DNA of 64,000 bases, taken from NCBI RefSeq assembly GCF_016427565.1, contig NZ_JAELXT010000021.1, positions 20,226 to 84,225 of the forward strand. Direction: 5' to 3'. Every line of letters starts with the position of its first letter. Position 1 is the stretch's first letter. The notes below the pieces were generated by a model. The model searched no databases. It was given only the letters and a program-made list of their open reading frames with translations, and was not told the DNA's origin. This stretch comes from Microvirga splendida (GTDB lineage: Bacteria; Pseudomonadota; Alphaproteobacteria; Rhizobiales; Beijerinckiaceae). Positions 8,134-17,783 of this stretch are shown in pieces. A program made the translations under genes and the position numbers.

Positions 8134-11100
8134 TCAGGCCACCTTACTTGCCGCGTCGGCCGCCAGCCGACCCGTCCGTCCGTACTCGGACGCAGCCGCG
8201 GCGGGGGTCACGAAACCGAAGGCAACGTCCTGCTCAACCAAGGCCCGATCGCGTTCGTGCGGATCGCCGTAACCGGCCCCGCCTGCCAGAACGACTTCGA
8301 CGATCTCATCCGGGTGCGTTACCTTCACGAGCTCGCCCGCGCCGCAATCACGAACGAGATTCCCGCTGGGATCGCGCAAACCGCCCCGTGCGGCGCCTCC
8401 GGGTTTACCGCCGAACAGGCCAGGATTGAGCACATCGAAGCCCTCCGGATAGACAGAGATGAGCGTCGGCCGTTCATCCGCGCTGAGCTTGCGCAGGCGT
8501 ACGCGCTGTCCAAGCCCTCCACGGTACCGGCCAGGTCCACCCGAATCCGCGACGTATCCCTTCTCGAGGATGAGCACCGGCACGCGCGCCTCAAGCAGCT
8601 CAATCGAGGTATTAGCGGCCGACGTTGGATAGAGAATTCCTGACTTGCCATCCCTGTGCGCAGAGGCTCCCTGGCCACCTCCCATGAAGAGCATGTCGGC
8701 ATAGGTGCGGCCCGAAGCATCGCGCCCATAAATGTTCGCCGCTGTCGGCAGGCCAGTGAAGGCTTGCACCTGCTGCGGCGCAGCACTGCTCAGGACGCGG
8801 AAGATGTTCGGCGCGAGATACCAGCCTGTACGCGTGCGCATGGCGACCGAGGCGGGACGAGTGCAGTTGAGCACTGAGCCCTCCGGAGCCTTGACCGTGA
8901 AGGCACGATAGCAGCCCGCGTTGCCGCGCACGTTGGGCGTCAGCATACATTTCAATGGATAGGTGGCGTGCGCCATGGTGTAATTGAGGGTGCAGTTCAA
9001 TCCACCTTGATCGAGCTGTGGCGGGGCACCCTCGAAATCAAGCTCGATTCGGTCTCCTGCCACGGTTAGCTTCAGCGGATACGTCATCCGCTCGCCCAAG
9101 GGATTGTTGCTGATCGACCCCTGATAGATTCCGTCAGGAAGGGCCGAGATGGCGTCTCGCATCGCCTTTTCGGAGCGGTTCTGCACGACCGCGGCTAGGG
9201 CGCGCAGATCATGCATGCCATACTCGTCCATGAAGGATTTCAGACGCTCGGCGCCGATAGCGTTAGCGGCTACGAGCGAATGAATGTCGCCCAGAACTTG
9301 GTCAGAGCCGCGGATATTCTCGCCCATGAGGCGCACGAGCGTCTCATTAACGCGCCCCGCCTCATACAATTTCATGGGTGGGATCTGCAGGCCTTCCTCG
9401 TAGATCTCGCGCGCTTTGAGCGAATCGCGCGTGCCTCCGATATCGCCGACGTGACCAACTGTTCCCATCATGGCGACAACGCGCCCATCGCGGAAGACGG
9501 GTGTGACCACTGCGACGTCGAACAGGTGGCCCGCGCAAAGCCAGGGATCGTTGGTGATGAGGACGTCACCCGGCCGCAAGGTCTCGGCCGGATAGCGCTC
9601 AAGCAAGGCCTTCACTGCGCGCGGCAGCGTGAGGTTGAAAACGGGCATCGCCCGTGGGCTGTGCGCAAGGGTTTCCCCGTCAGGATCGAGAAGTTCCGTC
9701 GCAAAATCCTGCGCCTCCGAGATCACGAGCGAAAACGCCGTGCGACAGACGGTGAGCCACATTTCCTCAACGACGTTGATGAGGCGGCTCCACATGATCT
9801 CAAGTGAAATGGGGTCCGCTTCGATGCGTCGGATTGCTTCCTCGACCGGCATCTCTGGGGTAATGGCGACCTCGGCCTCATCGGCCAGCCCAACGAGGAT
9901 GCGTAGATTGAGATTCTCGTCGACGCTGAGCCGGTCGCCGAGGGCGATGACCGTTGTCGCCTCGCGCTCCTCAATAATGGCTGGGCCGACTATCTTGTCC
10001 CCGGGGCGCAGAGCGTAACGGTCGTAAACGACAGCCTCGCTCCAATCCTTGTCGAACCAGGCGCGGCGGGTCCCCTTGATCTTCTGGCCGGCGATCCCGC
10101 TCGCAGCACCTGTCACCGAGAGAGTCGGGGTCGGACCAAAGCAGCGGACGCGGAAATTGATAGCTTCGATGCGCGCACCTTCGTAGACGGAAGTATAGCG
10201 CTGTGCATAGGCCTTTGTGAAGGCCTCGCGGATCGTGCTGAGGCTGTCGCTCCCGACGGGGCCATTGGGCAACGGCACAGCAAGGTCGTGCATCTGGCCG
10301 ACGAGGCGCATGTCGGCGCTGCGCTCGACGCCGATCCCGGCCAGATCGACGCCTGCCTCTATGAGGTGCCGGCGGCCTTCCGTTTCCATTTCGTCAAGCA
10401 GAGCGTTCACGCTCTTGGCATCGAAATCATCCGAGAATTCGATCGGCAGGGAACGCACGAGATCAAAGGAAAGCGGAGCCGCGAGGAAGCCGAGGGCGGA
10501 GGCGGCACCGGAGGCGGGCGGAACAATCACCTCGCCAATACCGAGGACCCGAGCGATAGCCGCTGCGTGGGCTGGGCCGGCGCCGCCGAAGCCCACCATG
10601 GCGTAGCGGCGGGGGTCCTTGCCACGCTCCACAAGATGCACCCGTGTGGCCGCCGCCATGCTCTCGACGACCACTTTGTGGATGCCCCAGGCAGCCTCTT
10701 CGACGGTAAGGCCGAGCGGAGCGGCGACGCTCTCGACCGCACTTGCCGCCGCCCGCGCGTCGAGCGTCATCCGCCCACCAAGAAAGAAGCTTGGATCGTA
10801 ATAACCCAACACGAGATTGGCATCAGTTACCGTTGGCTTTGTACCACCCCTGCTGTAGCAGGCTGGACCTGGGTCGGATCCTGCCGAATGCGGGCCGACT
10901 TTGAGCAGGCCAACCTCGTCGATCTCCGCGATGGAGCCGCCACCTGCGCCGATCTCGATCATCTCAATGACCGGTGCCTTGATCGGGAGACCTGAGCCTC
11001 GTGCAAAGCGCCGCACGCGCGCCGCTTCAAGCATGGGCGCCACCTCGACCCGCCCGTCCTCGACAAGGCAGGCCTTGGCTGTCGTGCCGCCCATGTCGAA

Positions 11101-11961
11101 GGAAATCACGTCCTTCTTGCCGGCGAGCGCCCCGAACAGGACCGTCGCCAGCCCTCCCCCGGCCGGGCCACTCTCGAGCAAGCGGATCGGGTAAGCGCGT
11201 GCCGTCTCGGGCGACACCATGCCCCCAGCTGAGTGCATCAGCCGCAGCGTTCCGCGAAAGGAGCGCCTCCGAAGATCGGACTCCAGGCGCGCCAGGTAGC
11301 GGTCCATGAGGGGCTGGACGAAGGCGTTTGCGCAGGTGGTGACGAAGCGCTGGTATTCCCACATTTCGGCAACAACTTCGCTCGAGAGCGAGATCGACAG
11401 ATCCGGGAAGGCCTCTTTGAGAATGGCCCCGGCGGCGCGCTCGTGCGCCGGGTTGCGGTAACTGTTGAGGAAGCAGATGGCGGCCGCCTCGCAACCGGCC
11501 TCGACGAGTTCGCGGCCGGCGGACAAAACCGCTGCCTCATCGAGGGGCTCGACAATTCTGCCGTCGCGATCAATGCGCTCGCCAACTTCGAGTCGCAGGT
11601 CGCGCCCGACGAGTGGCTCTGGGAAAGTGAGAAAGAGATCGTAGATGTCGTAGCGCTGTTCCGTTCCCATCTCGATGATGTCACGGAAGCCCCGCGTGGT
11701 CAGGAGACCGAGCTTGGCCCCTTTGCGCTCGATAATGGCGTTCGTGACAAGGGTCGTGCCATGCACGATTTCGTCTACCGCATCTAGTCCGATCCCGGCG
11801 CCTTGGACGAGTTCCTCAAGCCCAGTAAGTGCCGCGATGGAGGGGTCCTGCGGCGTTGTCAGATTCTTGTGCAGCCGCACAGTATGGCCATCAGCATCGT
11901 ACAACACAAAGTCCGTGAAGGTGCCACCAATATCGACACCAATGCGAAAACGTGACGGCAT
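8134..11961 (-). CDS. Fused HyuA-HyuB hydantoinase / 5-oxoprolinase
   Basis: A 1275-aa ATP-dependent lactamase-type enzyme. Residues ~1-690 are the HyuA half, with the actin-like phosphate motif GVDIGGTFTDFVLYD at the start and SFDMGGTTAKACL near residue 290. Residues ~700-1275 are the HyuB half, recognisable by ITNDPWLCAGHLFD and VGHVGDIGGT. Many bacteria encode the halves as separate genes; the single-chain form matches eukaryotic-type 5-oxoprolinase in length. The family opens cyclic amides (5-oxoproline, N-methylhydantoin) with ATP. It is transcribed with the regulator upstream (114 bp gap) and the OPT transporter downstream. The exact substrate cannot be told from the sequence. Confidence 0.92.
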   Translation of the reverse strand: MPSRFRIGVDIGGTFTDFVLYDADGHTVRLHKNLTTPQDPSIAALTGLEELVQGAGIGLDAVDEIVHGTTLVTNAIIERKGAKLGLLTTRGFRDIIEMGTEQRYDIYDLFLTFPEPLVGRDLRLEVGERIDRDGRIVEPLDEAAVLSAGRELVEAGCEAAAICFLNSYRNPAHERAAGAILKEAFPDLSISLSSEVVAEMWEYQRFVTTCANAFVQPLMDRYLARLESDLRRRSFRGTLRLMHSAGGMVSPETARAYPIRLLESGPAGGGLATVLFGALAGKKDVISFDMGGTTAKACLVEDGRVEVAPMLEAARVRRFARGSGLPIKAPVIEMIEIGAGGGSIAEIDEVGLLKVGPHSAGSDPGPACYSRGGTKPTVTDANLVLGYYDPSFFLGGRMTLDARAAASAVESVAAPLGLTVEEAAWGIHKVVVESMAAATRVHLVERGKDPRRYAMVGFGGAGPAHAAAIARVLGIGEVIVPPASGAASALGFLAAPLSFDLVRSLPIEFSDDFDAKSVNALLDEMETEGRRHLIEAGVDLAGIGVERSADMRLVGQMHDLAVPLPNGPVGSDSLSTIREAFTKAYAQRYTSVYEGARIEAINFRVRCFGPTPTLSVTGAASGIAGQKIKGTRRAWFDKDWSEAVVYDRYALRPGDKIVGPAIIEEREATTVIALGDRLSVDENLNLRILVGLADEAEVAITPEMPVEEAIRRIEADPISLEIMWSRLINVVEEMWLTVCRTAFSLVISEAQDFATELLDPDGETLAHSPRAMPVFNLTLPRAVKALLERYPAETLRPGDVLITNDPWLCAGHLFDVAVVTPVFRDGRVVAMMGTVGHVGDIGGTRDSLKAREIYEEGLQIPPMKLYEAGRVNETLVRLMGENIRGSDQVLGDIHSLVAANAIGAERLKSFMDEYGMHDLRALAAVVQNRSEKAMRDAISALPDGIYQGSISNNPLGERMTYPLKLTVAGDRIELDFEGAPPQLDQGGLNCTLNYTMAHATYPLKCMLTPNVRGNAGCYRAFTVKAPEGSVLNCTRPASVAMRTRTGWYLAPNIFRVLSSAAPQQVQAFTGLPTAANIYGRDASGRTYADMLFMGGGQGASAHRDGKSGILYPTSAANTSIELLEARVPVLILEKGYVADSGGPGRYRGGLGQRVRLRKLSADERPTLISVYPEGFDVLNPGLFGGKPGGAARGGLRDPSGNLVRDCGAGELVKVTHPDEIVEVVLAGGAGYGDPHERDRALVEQDVAFGFVTPAAAASEYGRTGRLAADAASKVA

Positions 11962-12075
11962 TCAGCCTGCCTCCCATGACACTCAGCGTGTGGGCGCACC
12001 GCGAAATCGCCGCGGCATCGCTATTCACGTGGAGGGTAAGCGAGGAGGCCTCGCCAGAACTATAGGCGTTTGCAC

Positions 12076-13086
12076 CTAGTGCGTTGGGTTCTCACTTGGA
12101 TTGCCAAGCTTGTTGAAATGGCTGAGCGCCAAGTGGATCAAGGCGCTCGTCGAGGTCACCCCTGTCTTCGACAGGACCTTTGTGCGATGGATCCCGATCG
12201 TGCGCGGGCTCACGCCGAGCCGACGGGCAATGGCTTTCGTAGACAAGCCCTCAACCATCTGCCACATGACCTCCCGCTCACGGGGAGTTAGGCTCATAAG
12301 GCGCGTCTCCAGAGCCGGATCGACTATCGTGACGGAGTGGGGCCCCGCCACGGTGCCGGCCACATCGAGGAGCATGCGCGCGGCACCGGCGATCACCCGG
12401 CGCGGCAGAATCACGGGCTTGCTGGTTAGTTCGCCTAGTCGGCGGGCCGTTGGCTCGTCGAAGGCGATCGAATTGAGAACGAGCACCTCGCACCCGGCGC
12501 ATTCTCGGGCCACGCGCTCGCAGTCGATGGGGTAGGACGGGTCAAGCCAAGTGCGGACATGGTCGAAGCTTGAGAGACCAAGTTCGTTTTCCACGATCTG
12601 GCGCTGAATGGGCTGGATGAGGCCGACCCGGCGGCCAGAGGTAACCAGTGCGTCAACGGCGGTGTCGACGGCCCTTTGCATGTTGATGACCGGGCATTTG
12701 CCCGGGAAATCGCGAACGAAGCCGGTTGACAACAGCGCAACGAGTGCGAACTCCGCCGGCGCCATACGGGACACGAGCGCCTGCATGCGTTCCTCGATCG
12801 CGCGCCGGGCGATCACCACGCGCTCGCCGGTGGCAAGAACTGTCGCAATGCTGAGTTCGCCCGGGGCGGGCGCCAACCGCCGGATCTCTTCACGACTCAA
12901 GCCGTCAAGTGCTCCGAATTCAGAGATGCTGACGGACAGGGGAAGCAGGTCCGTAATATAACGGACGACATCGCCCCGAGGCGTTTGGCCGGCCGTGACC
13001 AGCGCTATGCGCTGGACGCTACCGGAGCTTTCACGGGACCTAACCGGTTCAGAAGTTGAAGTCACGTGAGTGAGATCAAGGGGCAT
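12076..13086 (-). CDS. AroM-like domain fused to LuxR-type HTH: one-component regulator
   Basis: A 336-aa protein in two parts. Residues ~25-245 align by eye with AroM: TAGQTPR near the start, then LLSTGF (Ser120) and LNSIAF (Ser206) where the enzyme at 5685-6362 has LCTGTF (Cys99) and MDCMGF (Cys191). Residues ~264-322 are a LuxR/GerE helix-turn-helix (LTPREREV, then STKAIARRLGVSPRTIGIHR). There is no receiver domain. I infer a DNA-binding regulator whose sensor is a catalytically dead copy of the operon's own enzyme, binding the substrate or product. It is first in the minus-strand catabolic unit and divergent from the quinone oxidoreductase gene. Confidence 0.82.
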   Translation of the reverse strand: MPLDLTHVTSTSEPVRSRESSGSVQRIALVTAGQTPRGDVVRYITDLLPLSVSISEFGALDGLSREEIRRLAPAPGELSIATVLATGERVVIARRAIEERMQALVSRMAPAEFALVALLSTGFVRDFPGKCPVINMQRAVDTAVDALVTSGRRVGLIQPIQRQIVENELGLSSFDHVRTWLDPSYPIDCERVARECAGCEVLVLNSIAFDEPTARRLGELTSKPVILPRRVIAGAARMLLDVAGTVAGPHSVTIVDPALETRLMSLTPREREVMWQMVEGLSTKAIARRLGVSPRTIGIHRTKVLSKTGVTSTSALIHLALSHFNKLGNPSENPTH

Positions 13087-13164
13087 GCGTGGTCACCCTC
13101 CACAATCGATGCAATCGTAGAACGCGCAGGCCCGACCGGACAAGGGTCCCCATCTGATCTAGGC

Positions 13165-13179
13165 GAAATTCCCTATTTC
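13165..13179. promoter_or_regulatory. Candidate operator palindrome in the divergent promoter region
   Basis: A GAAAT-TCCCT-ATTTC inverted repeat (5-bp arms, 5-bp spacer) sits in the 149-bp gap between the AroM-LuxR regulator gene and the divergent oxidoreductase gene. LuxR-type regulators usually bind such dyads as dimers, so it could be the autoregulatory site. The arms are short and only one copy is seen. Confidence 0.3.
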
Positions 13180-13235
13180 CTGGTGACCCTCATCCTTTCT
13201 AAGGTGGAGTTCCAAGCTCCCGGAGGAAGCAGGCG

Positions 13236-14267
13236 ATGACGCATTCATCAGCGATAGCACCCATAGGTATCGTGCCTGAGTCCCAGCGCGTCATCGACAT
13301 TCCCGCAATTGGTGGTCCTGAGGCCCTCGTCCTCACACATCAGCCAGTGCCGTCGCCGGGGCCGAACGACGTCTTGATCGAGGTCCACGGCGCGGGCGTG
13401 AACCGCGCGGATGTGATGCAGCGTATCGGGACCTATCCTATGCCGGATGATGCGCCGAGCGTGCCGGGACTGGAGGTTGCTGGGGTAGTGGTCGCGTGCG
13501 GCTCGGCAGTCCACCGGTGGAAGATAGGCGATCGCGTCTGCGCCCTCGTCGTCGGAGGCGGTTATGCCGAGTATTGTATTGCACCTGAGGTGCAGTGCCT
13601 ACCTGTGCCAGAGCACCTGACGCTCGTCGAAGCAGCCGGGCTGCCAGAGGTTATCTTCACCGTTTGGATGACCGTCTTCGAGCAGGCACATCTCGTCTCT
13701 GGCGAAGCGCTTCTCGTACACGGTGGCGCGAGCGGCGTCGGTAGCATGGCCATCCAGATCGCGAGGCAATGCGGGGCTTCTGTTATTGCGACAGCGGGAT
13801 CTGATGAGCGCTGCGCTTTTGCGAGGGGACTCGGTGCCGATCTCGCCATCAACTACAAGAACGAGGATTTCGTTGAGGCCGTGCACCGATACACCGGAGG
13901 AGCGGGCGTGGATGTCATCCTCGACATGGTCGGTGGGCCTTACGCACAGCGCAACATCGCCTCGCTCAATATGGGCGGGCGTCTCTGCTATGTGTCGCTC
14001 CAAGAGGGAATGGAAGCGACATTCGATCTTCTTCATATCCTCCTCAACCGCTTGACGATCACGGGGGCCAATCTCAGGCGACGCTCGGTCGAAGAGAAAG
14101 GACGGCTTGCGCGGGAGATCGAGAAGAGAATCTGGCCGCTCGTTTCCTCAGGCAGAGTGAAGCCGGTAATCGACCGCACCGTTGCACTGGACCAAGCTGC
14201 CGAGGCTCATCGGTTACTCGAGGCAGGTCAGATCGCTGGGAAGGTAATACTGACCCCGGGTACGTAG
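13236..14267 (+). CDS. NAD(P)H-quinone oxidoreductase, zinc-independent MDR family
   Basis: A 343-aa medium-chain reductase. The GroES-like N-terminal domain contains VHGAGVNRADVMQR and VPGLEVAGVV. The cofactor-binding domain contains VHGGASGVGSMAIQIAR followed by GADLAINYKNEDF. The zinc-ligand set of alcohol dehydrogenases is absent, as in the quinone reductase/PIG3 group. It would transfer electrons from NADPH to quinones or reduce reactive enones. The start is supported by GGAGGAA 7 bp upstream. It is divergent from the AroM-LuxR regulator and may share its control region, but a direct role in the catabolic pathway is only a possibility. Confidence 0.9.
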   Translation: MTHSSAIAPIGIVPESQRVIDIPAIGGPEALVLTHQPVPSPGPNDVLIEVHGAGVNRADVMQRIGTYPMPDDAPSVPGLEVAGVVVACGSAVHRWKIGDRVCALVVGGGYAEYCIAPEVQCLPVPEHLTLVEAAGLPEVIFTVWMTVFEQAHLVSGEALLVHGGASGVGSMAIQIARQCGASVIATAGSDERCAFARGLGADLAINYKNEDFVEAVHRYTGGAGVDVILDMVGGPYAQRNIASLNMGGRLCYVSLQEGMEATFDLLHILLNRLTITGANLRRRSVEEKGRLAREIEKRIWPLVSSGRVKPVIDRTVALDQAAEAHRLLEAGQIAGKVILTPGT

Positions 14268-14529
14268 AAAGGGAGTGAAGTTTATGGCGCAGTAAACGGC
14301 CAAGCAATTGAGAGATGTATCAAGTCTGCTGGCGTAGCCTCGAACGTGTGTACTATTGCGCCTGGCTGACTGGACACCTTGCTGAATAGCAGAACAACTT
14401 CAATATTTTGATAAGTCGATGGTTGCCTGGAGAGGATTGTACGTCTCAACCTGGTACGACAGCAGAATCAAATACTTAGCACACCCTTGAATTGCTCGTG
14501 TGTATCACCGGTGTGTAGTCCTGTCGAGC

Positions 14530-15010
14530 CATGCTATGCCGGCATTTGGTGCCGTCGCAGCCTGCCCCGTAGAAAGCTTCCTCGACAAGGTGTCTTACCT
14601 CTCTCCACGCTTCGACCAAGCCGTTCGGGAGAGATGATCCAGACCTCCTCGGGGTTCTGGCTTTCAAGGTTCCCAGGCGATGTTTCAGACCTGTCTGATC
14701 GATGTCGGGATAGTGTTGGACGGGGGCGCTCAAGGCCTCTTCTGTTGCTCGACGTCAAATCGTGATCTCGTCGAACATCCACTTGAGAGTGTCCTTGAGC
14801 CGCCTCTGCTTTGCAACAGCCTCCACCACTCTTTGCGCCTGGCATAGATCGGCGTCAGGTCAAATCCGAATGCGTCTACGACCACTCCAGCTTTGTCACG
14901 AACCGCATAGCGCTTGCCGTTCGGCGAGTCCTTTGAGACCACAAGCCGCAGGTTGATCAAAGCACGGATGGTGCCTTCAGAATGTGCATAGGCCGGTTTT
15001 CCTAGCGACC
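14530..15010 (-). pseudogene. Decayed repC (replication initiator) relic
   Basis: Two neighbouring minus-strand frames match consecutive parts of the intact RepC at 52355-53662. About 14830-14960 reads KDSPNGKRYAVRDKAG and DAFGFDLTPIYARR. About 14540-14760 reads FDEITI, stop, RRATEEALSAP, then GTLKARTPRRSG and EEAFYGAGCDG. The frame shifts between the two parts after RRKEWW, and a TGA replaces the Cys codon of ITVCRRA. Both the N-terminal and C-terminal regions are missing. It therefore cannot make a working initiator. The rest of the 14268-15256 gap shows no gene I can support. Confidence 0.85.
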
Positions 15011-15256
15011 AACATAGGTCAATCGACCGCTTCTGCCGCACGTACAAATGCGGGCGCTACTATCGCTCCTAAGATGGAGCTCACATCGGCCATGCGGGCT
15101 ATTGACCTGATCGACCGAAGTGTCTGGTAAACGTTCGTCGCCGGGGGAGGGATGATCTATTGCTCGTATGTCCATGATTGATCCTTCAAGGCGAATTTGA
15201 GGAGTGAACGAACGGACCCATAATTCGGCTACCAAGTGCCGCATTGGGCGCCCTAC

Positions 15257-17776
15257 ATGTCCGGTATTCGCATCGCCATCGTTAAACTGCGCAACGACGT
15301 GCTCGCGGACACGATTGCGTACGATCTCCGCGAGGCTCCGGAATTTGAATTGGTTTCGGATGAGCTGATCGATGCCGACGAAACCCGCGACAAGCTTTTC
15401 TCAGTCGCCCGCGATGTTGAGGTGCTGATCGCCTTTGGCGACTTCGATCCCGATCTGCTGGAGGAAATCGTCCGCAACGAGCCGCATGCCGTCATTGCCA
15501 GCATCGTGATTGGCGAGGATCTAGTGAACTTCCGCCTGAGCGAGGTCGGCTCGGTGCAGTTGATCGAGACGCTCCAGGTGCTCGCTCGCGATAGGGGCCC
15601 CGATCGTTCGCGGCTTATGGAGTACCGGCTGTCCAAAGAGGGACACCCAGCCGAGCTTGTCGAGATCGGCCGCTCGGTCGACCGCCTCATTCACGAAGCC
15701 GACAAATGGGTGCGCGCCACGATCAGCGCCTACGCCAAATCGCTGCCACGCACGGACGGCGAATACCTAACTTATGCAACTGGCCCCCGCATCGTGGAGG
15801 ATTTGGTCCGCACCGCGCCGCCGCGCCGGCTTGCCGAAGATGATGATTCCGCGCACGACCGCGAATTGGTGGAAGCGCTCATGACCGAGAGCGCCGCTCA
15901 CCCCGAACCGCTGGCGCGGCTGTTCCAGCGGCTGGGGCTTACGGTGACGGAATTCAAGGTGCTGCTTCTGGCGCTCGGACCCGATCTCGGCGTCAAAATA
16001 CAGACAGCCTTCGGTCATTTGAACGACGACCTCGGCCGCAAGCAGCCGACGCTTGGCCTCGCATGTTCCATGCTGGGCAACCCGATCGATATTCGCACCG
16101 AACTGGAGCATGAGAAGGGCCTTGTTCGCTGGCGCCTGCTCGACAGCGGTGATGTGCTGCCGCGCGCCGACGAGCCCGCCCGCCTTGCCCAGCCGCTGCC
16201 GGGCTGGCTGCTCGGCGATGAAGATGCCCTGTTTGGGGATGCGTCGCTGCGCCCTTTCATCCGAGCCGGGGCCTATCCGGGCGCGGACTACATCTCCGAC
16301 GCGGAAGGCGTCGGTCCGGGCGCGGGTTTGCACCAGTCCCTGGCTGGCCGAAGCCGGTGGATCGTGCTGCCGCCCCGGCATCTCGACCGCTGGCGCGCGC
16401 GCTGCGACGCGGCCGCGGCTGCGACTAAACGCACGACGCTCCGTTGCCAAGCCGAGAAACTGCTCGTGCTTGCGCCAACGGACCAGCGGGAGGCCACGAT
16501 CCGACTTGCCCGCGCCGCGCAGCTCTTCGACATGGTCCCCATGGTGGACTTCGGAATTGAGCCGGCCGATGACAGCCGCCTGGCGCTGCTCGGCCATTTC
16601 GTCGACGCGCTGGGGATGGTGTCGCATCCAGCCGTGCTGATCGCCGCTGACCGGCGGTACGCCGCGAACTTGCCTGGCGACGATGTTACCGCCTATGCAG
16701 CTGACTATGCCGAAACGGAAGCATCGGAATTCTACAGGGCGGCCGCTGCGAGCCGGGGCCTGAAGCTCACCACTTCGGATTGCCGTCGGCTCGGAACGGA
16801 GTTCGAGCTGACGCTCGACCTGATCGGGCAGGCCGTCGAACTGGCTGCGTTTGACCGCCAGAGCGGCCGCGTGGGCGAGGAACTCTACGGGCCAATGGCG
16901 CGGGCATGCCGCACCGTTGCGAGCGCCAACCTGTCCAGGCTGGTGCAAGTCTCGGCGCCGACCTTCGCACTTTCCGACGTCATCCTGCCGGCTGAGCAGC
17001 ATGCGCAGCTCGGCGAGATCGTCAGCCAGGTCGAGCAGGCCCCAATCGTGCTGAACCAATGGGGGTTTGGCTCGCAATTACCCTATGGGCGGGGCGTCTC
17101 CGCACTCTTTGCTGGCCCGAGCGGGACCGGCAAGACGATGGCTGCGCAGGGCATCGCCAAAGCCCTCAAGACTGACCTCTTCACGGTCGACCTGTCCCGC
17201 GTCGTCAGCAAATATATCGGCGAGTCCGAAAAGAATTTGGATGCAGTGTTCAGCGATGCCGAAAAGGCCAATGCGGTGCTGGCCTTCCATGAGGCCGACT
17301 CGCTTTTCAACCAACGCAGCGAGACCAAGGACGCCCACGACCGCTACGCCAATCTGGAAGTCGCCTACCTGCTCCAGCGCATGGAGAGTTTCACCGGGCT
17401 GGCGATTTTGACTACCAATTTGAAGCAGAACATCGACAGCGCCTTCCTGCGCCGACTGCGCTTCGTGATCGAGTTCCCGAAGCCGGACGCGGCGGCTCGC
17501 GAAGCAATATGGCGTCAATGCCTTCCCGATGCGGCGCCCCTGGCCAAGGATGTGGAGCTGCACCTGCTCGCCAGGGAAATAGAACTGTCGGGCGGCAACA
17601 TAAGGCAGGTCACGCTGAGGGCGGCCTTCGCGGCAGCCAGTGACGGATCCGGGCAGATCGGCATGCGGCACTTGTTCGCCGCGACCCGGGCCGAACTGAT
17701 CAAGCTCGGGCGCACGGGCGGTTTGCGCCAGCTCGATGAACTCCAAGCCTATCATAACCGCACGATGGCGGCGTGA
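15257..17776 (+). CDS. eCIS AAA+ ATPase (Afp15/Pvc15 type)
   Basis: About 839 aa from the ATG; a GTG 21 bp earlier is an alternative and neither has a clear ribosome site. The C-terminal third is an AAA+ domain: Walker A GPSGTGKT at residues 620-627, a Walker-B-like strand AVLAFHEAD (His678-Glu679), sensor-1 Asn in LTTNLKQNID and RRLRF. The N-terminal ~110 residues look alpha/beta and are unidentified; the middle is mostly helical. Members of this family accompany contractile injection systems and are needed for assembly or loading. The usual Walker B Asp is His here. It opens the injection-system cluster, directly upstream of the DUF4255 gene. Confidence 0.85.
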   Translation: MSGIRIAIVKLRNDVLADTIAYDLREAPEFELVSDELIDADETRDKLFSVARDVEVLIAFGDFDPDLLEEIVRNEPHAVIASIVIGEDLVNFRLSEVGSVQLIETLQVLARDRGPDRSRLMEYRLSKEGHPAELVEIGRSVDRLIHEADKWVRATISAYAKSLPRTDGEYLTYATGPRIVEDLVRTAPPRRLAEDDDSAHDRELVEALMTESAAHPEPLARLFQRLGLTVTEFKVLLLALGPDLGVKIQTAFGHLNDDLGRKQPTLGLACSMLGNPIDIRTELEHEKGLVRWRLLDSGDVLPRADEPARLAQPLPGWLLGDEDALFGDASLRPFIRAGAYPGADYISDAEGVGPGAGLHQSLAGRSRWIVLPPRHLDRWRARCDAAAAATKRTTLRCQAEKLLVLAPTDQREATIRLARAAQLFDMVPMVDFGIEPADDSRLALLGHFVDALGMVSHPAVLIAADRRYAANLPGDDVTAYAADYAETEASEFYRAAAASRGLKLTTSDCRRLGTEFELTLDLIGQAVELAAFDRQSGRVGEELYGPMARACRTVASANLSRLVQVSAPTFALSDVILPAEQHAQLGEIVSQVEQAPIVLNQWGFGSQLPYGRGVSALFAGPSGTGKTMAAQGIAKALKTDLFTVDLSRVVSKYIGESEKNLDAVFSDAEKANAVLAFHEADSLFNQRSETKDAHDRYANLEVAYLLQRMESFTGLAILTTNLKQNIDSAFLRRLRFVIEFPKPDAAAREAIWRQCLPDAAPLAKDVELHLLAREIELSGGNIRQVTLRAAFAAASDGSGQIGMRHLFAATRAELIKLGRTGGLRQLDELQAYHNRTMAA

Positions 17777-17783
17777 GGCGGCC

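Noticed and set aside
15767..17077. 436-codon open frame on the minus strand inside the ATPase gene
   Set aside because: It is a GC-rich antisense shadow; the plus-strand protein has clear AAA+ motifs and the antisense product resembles nothing.
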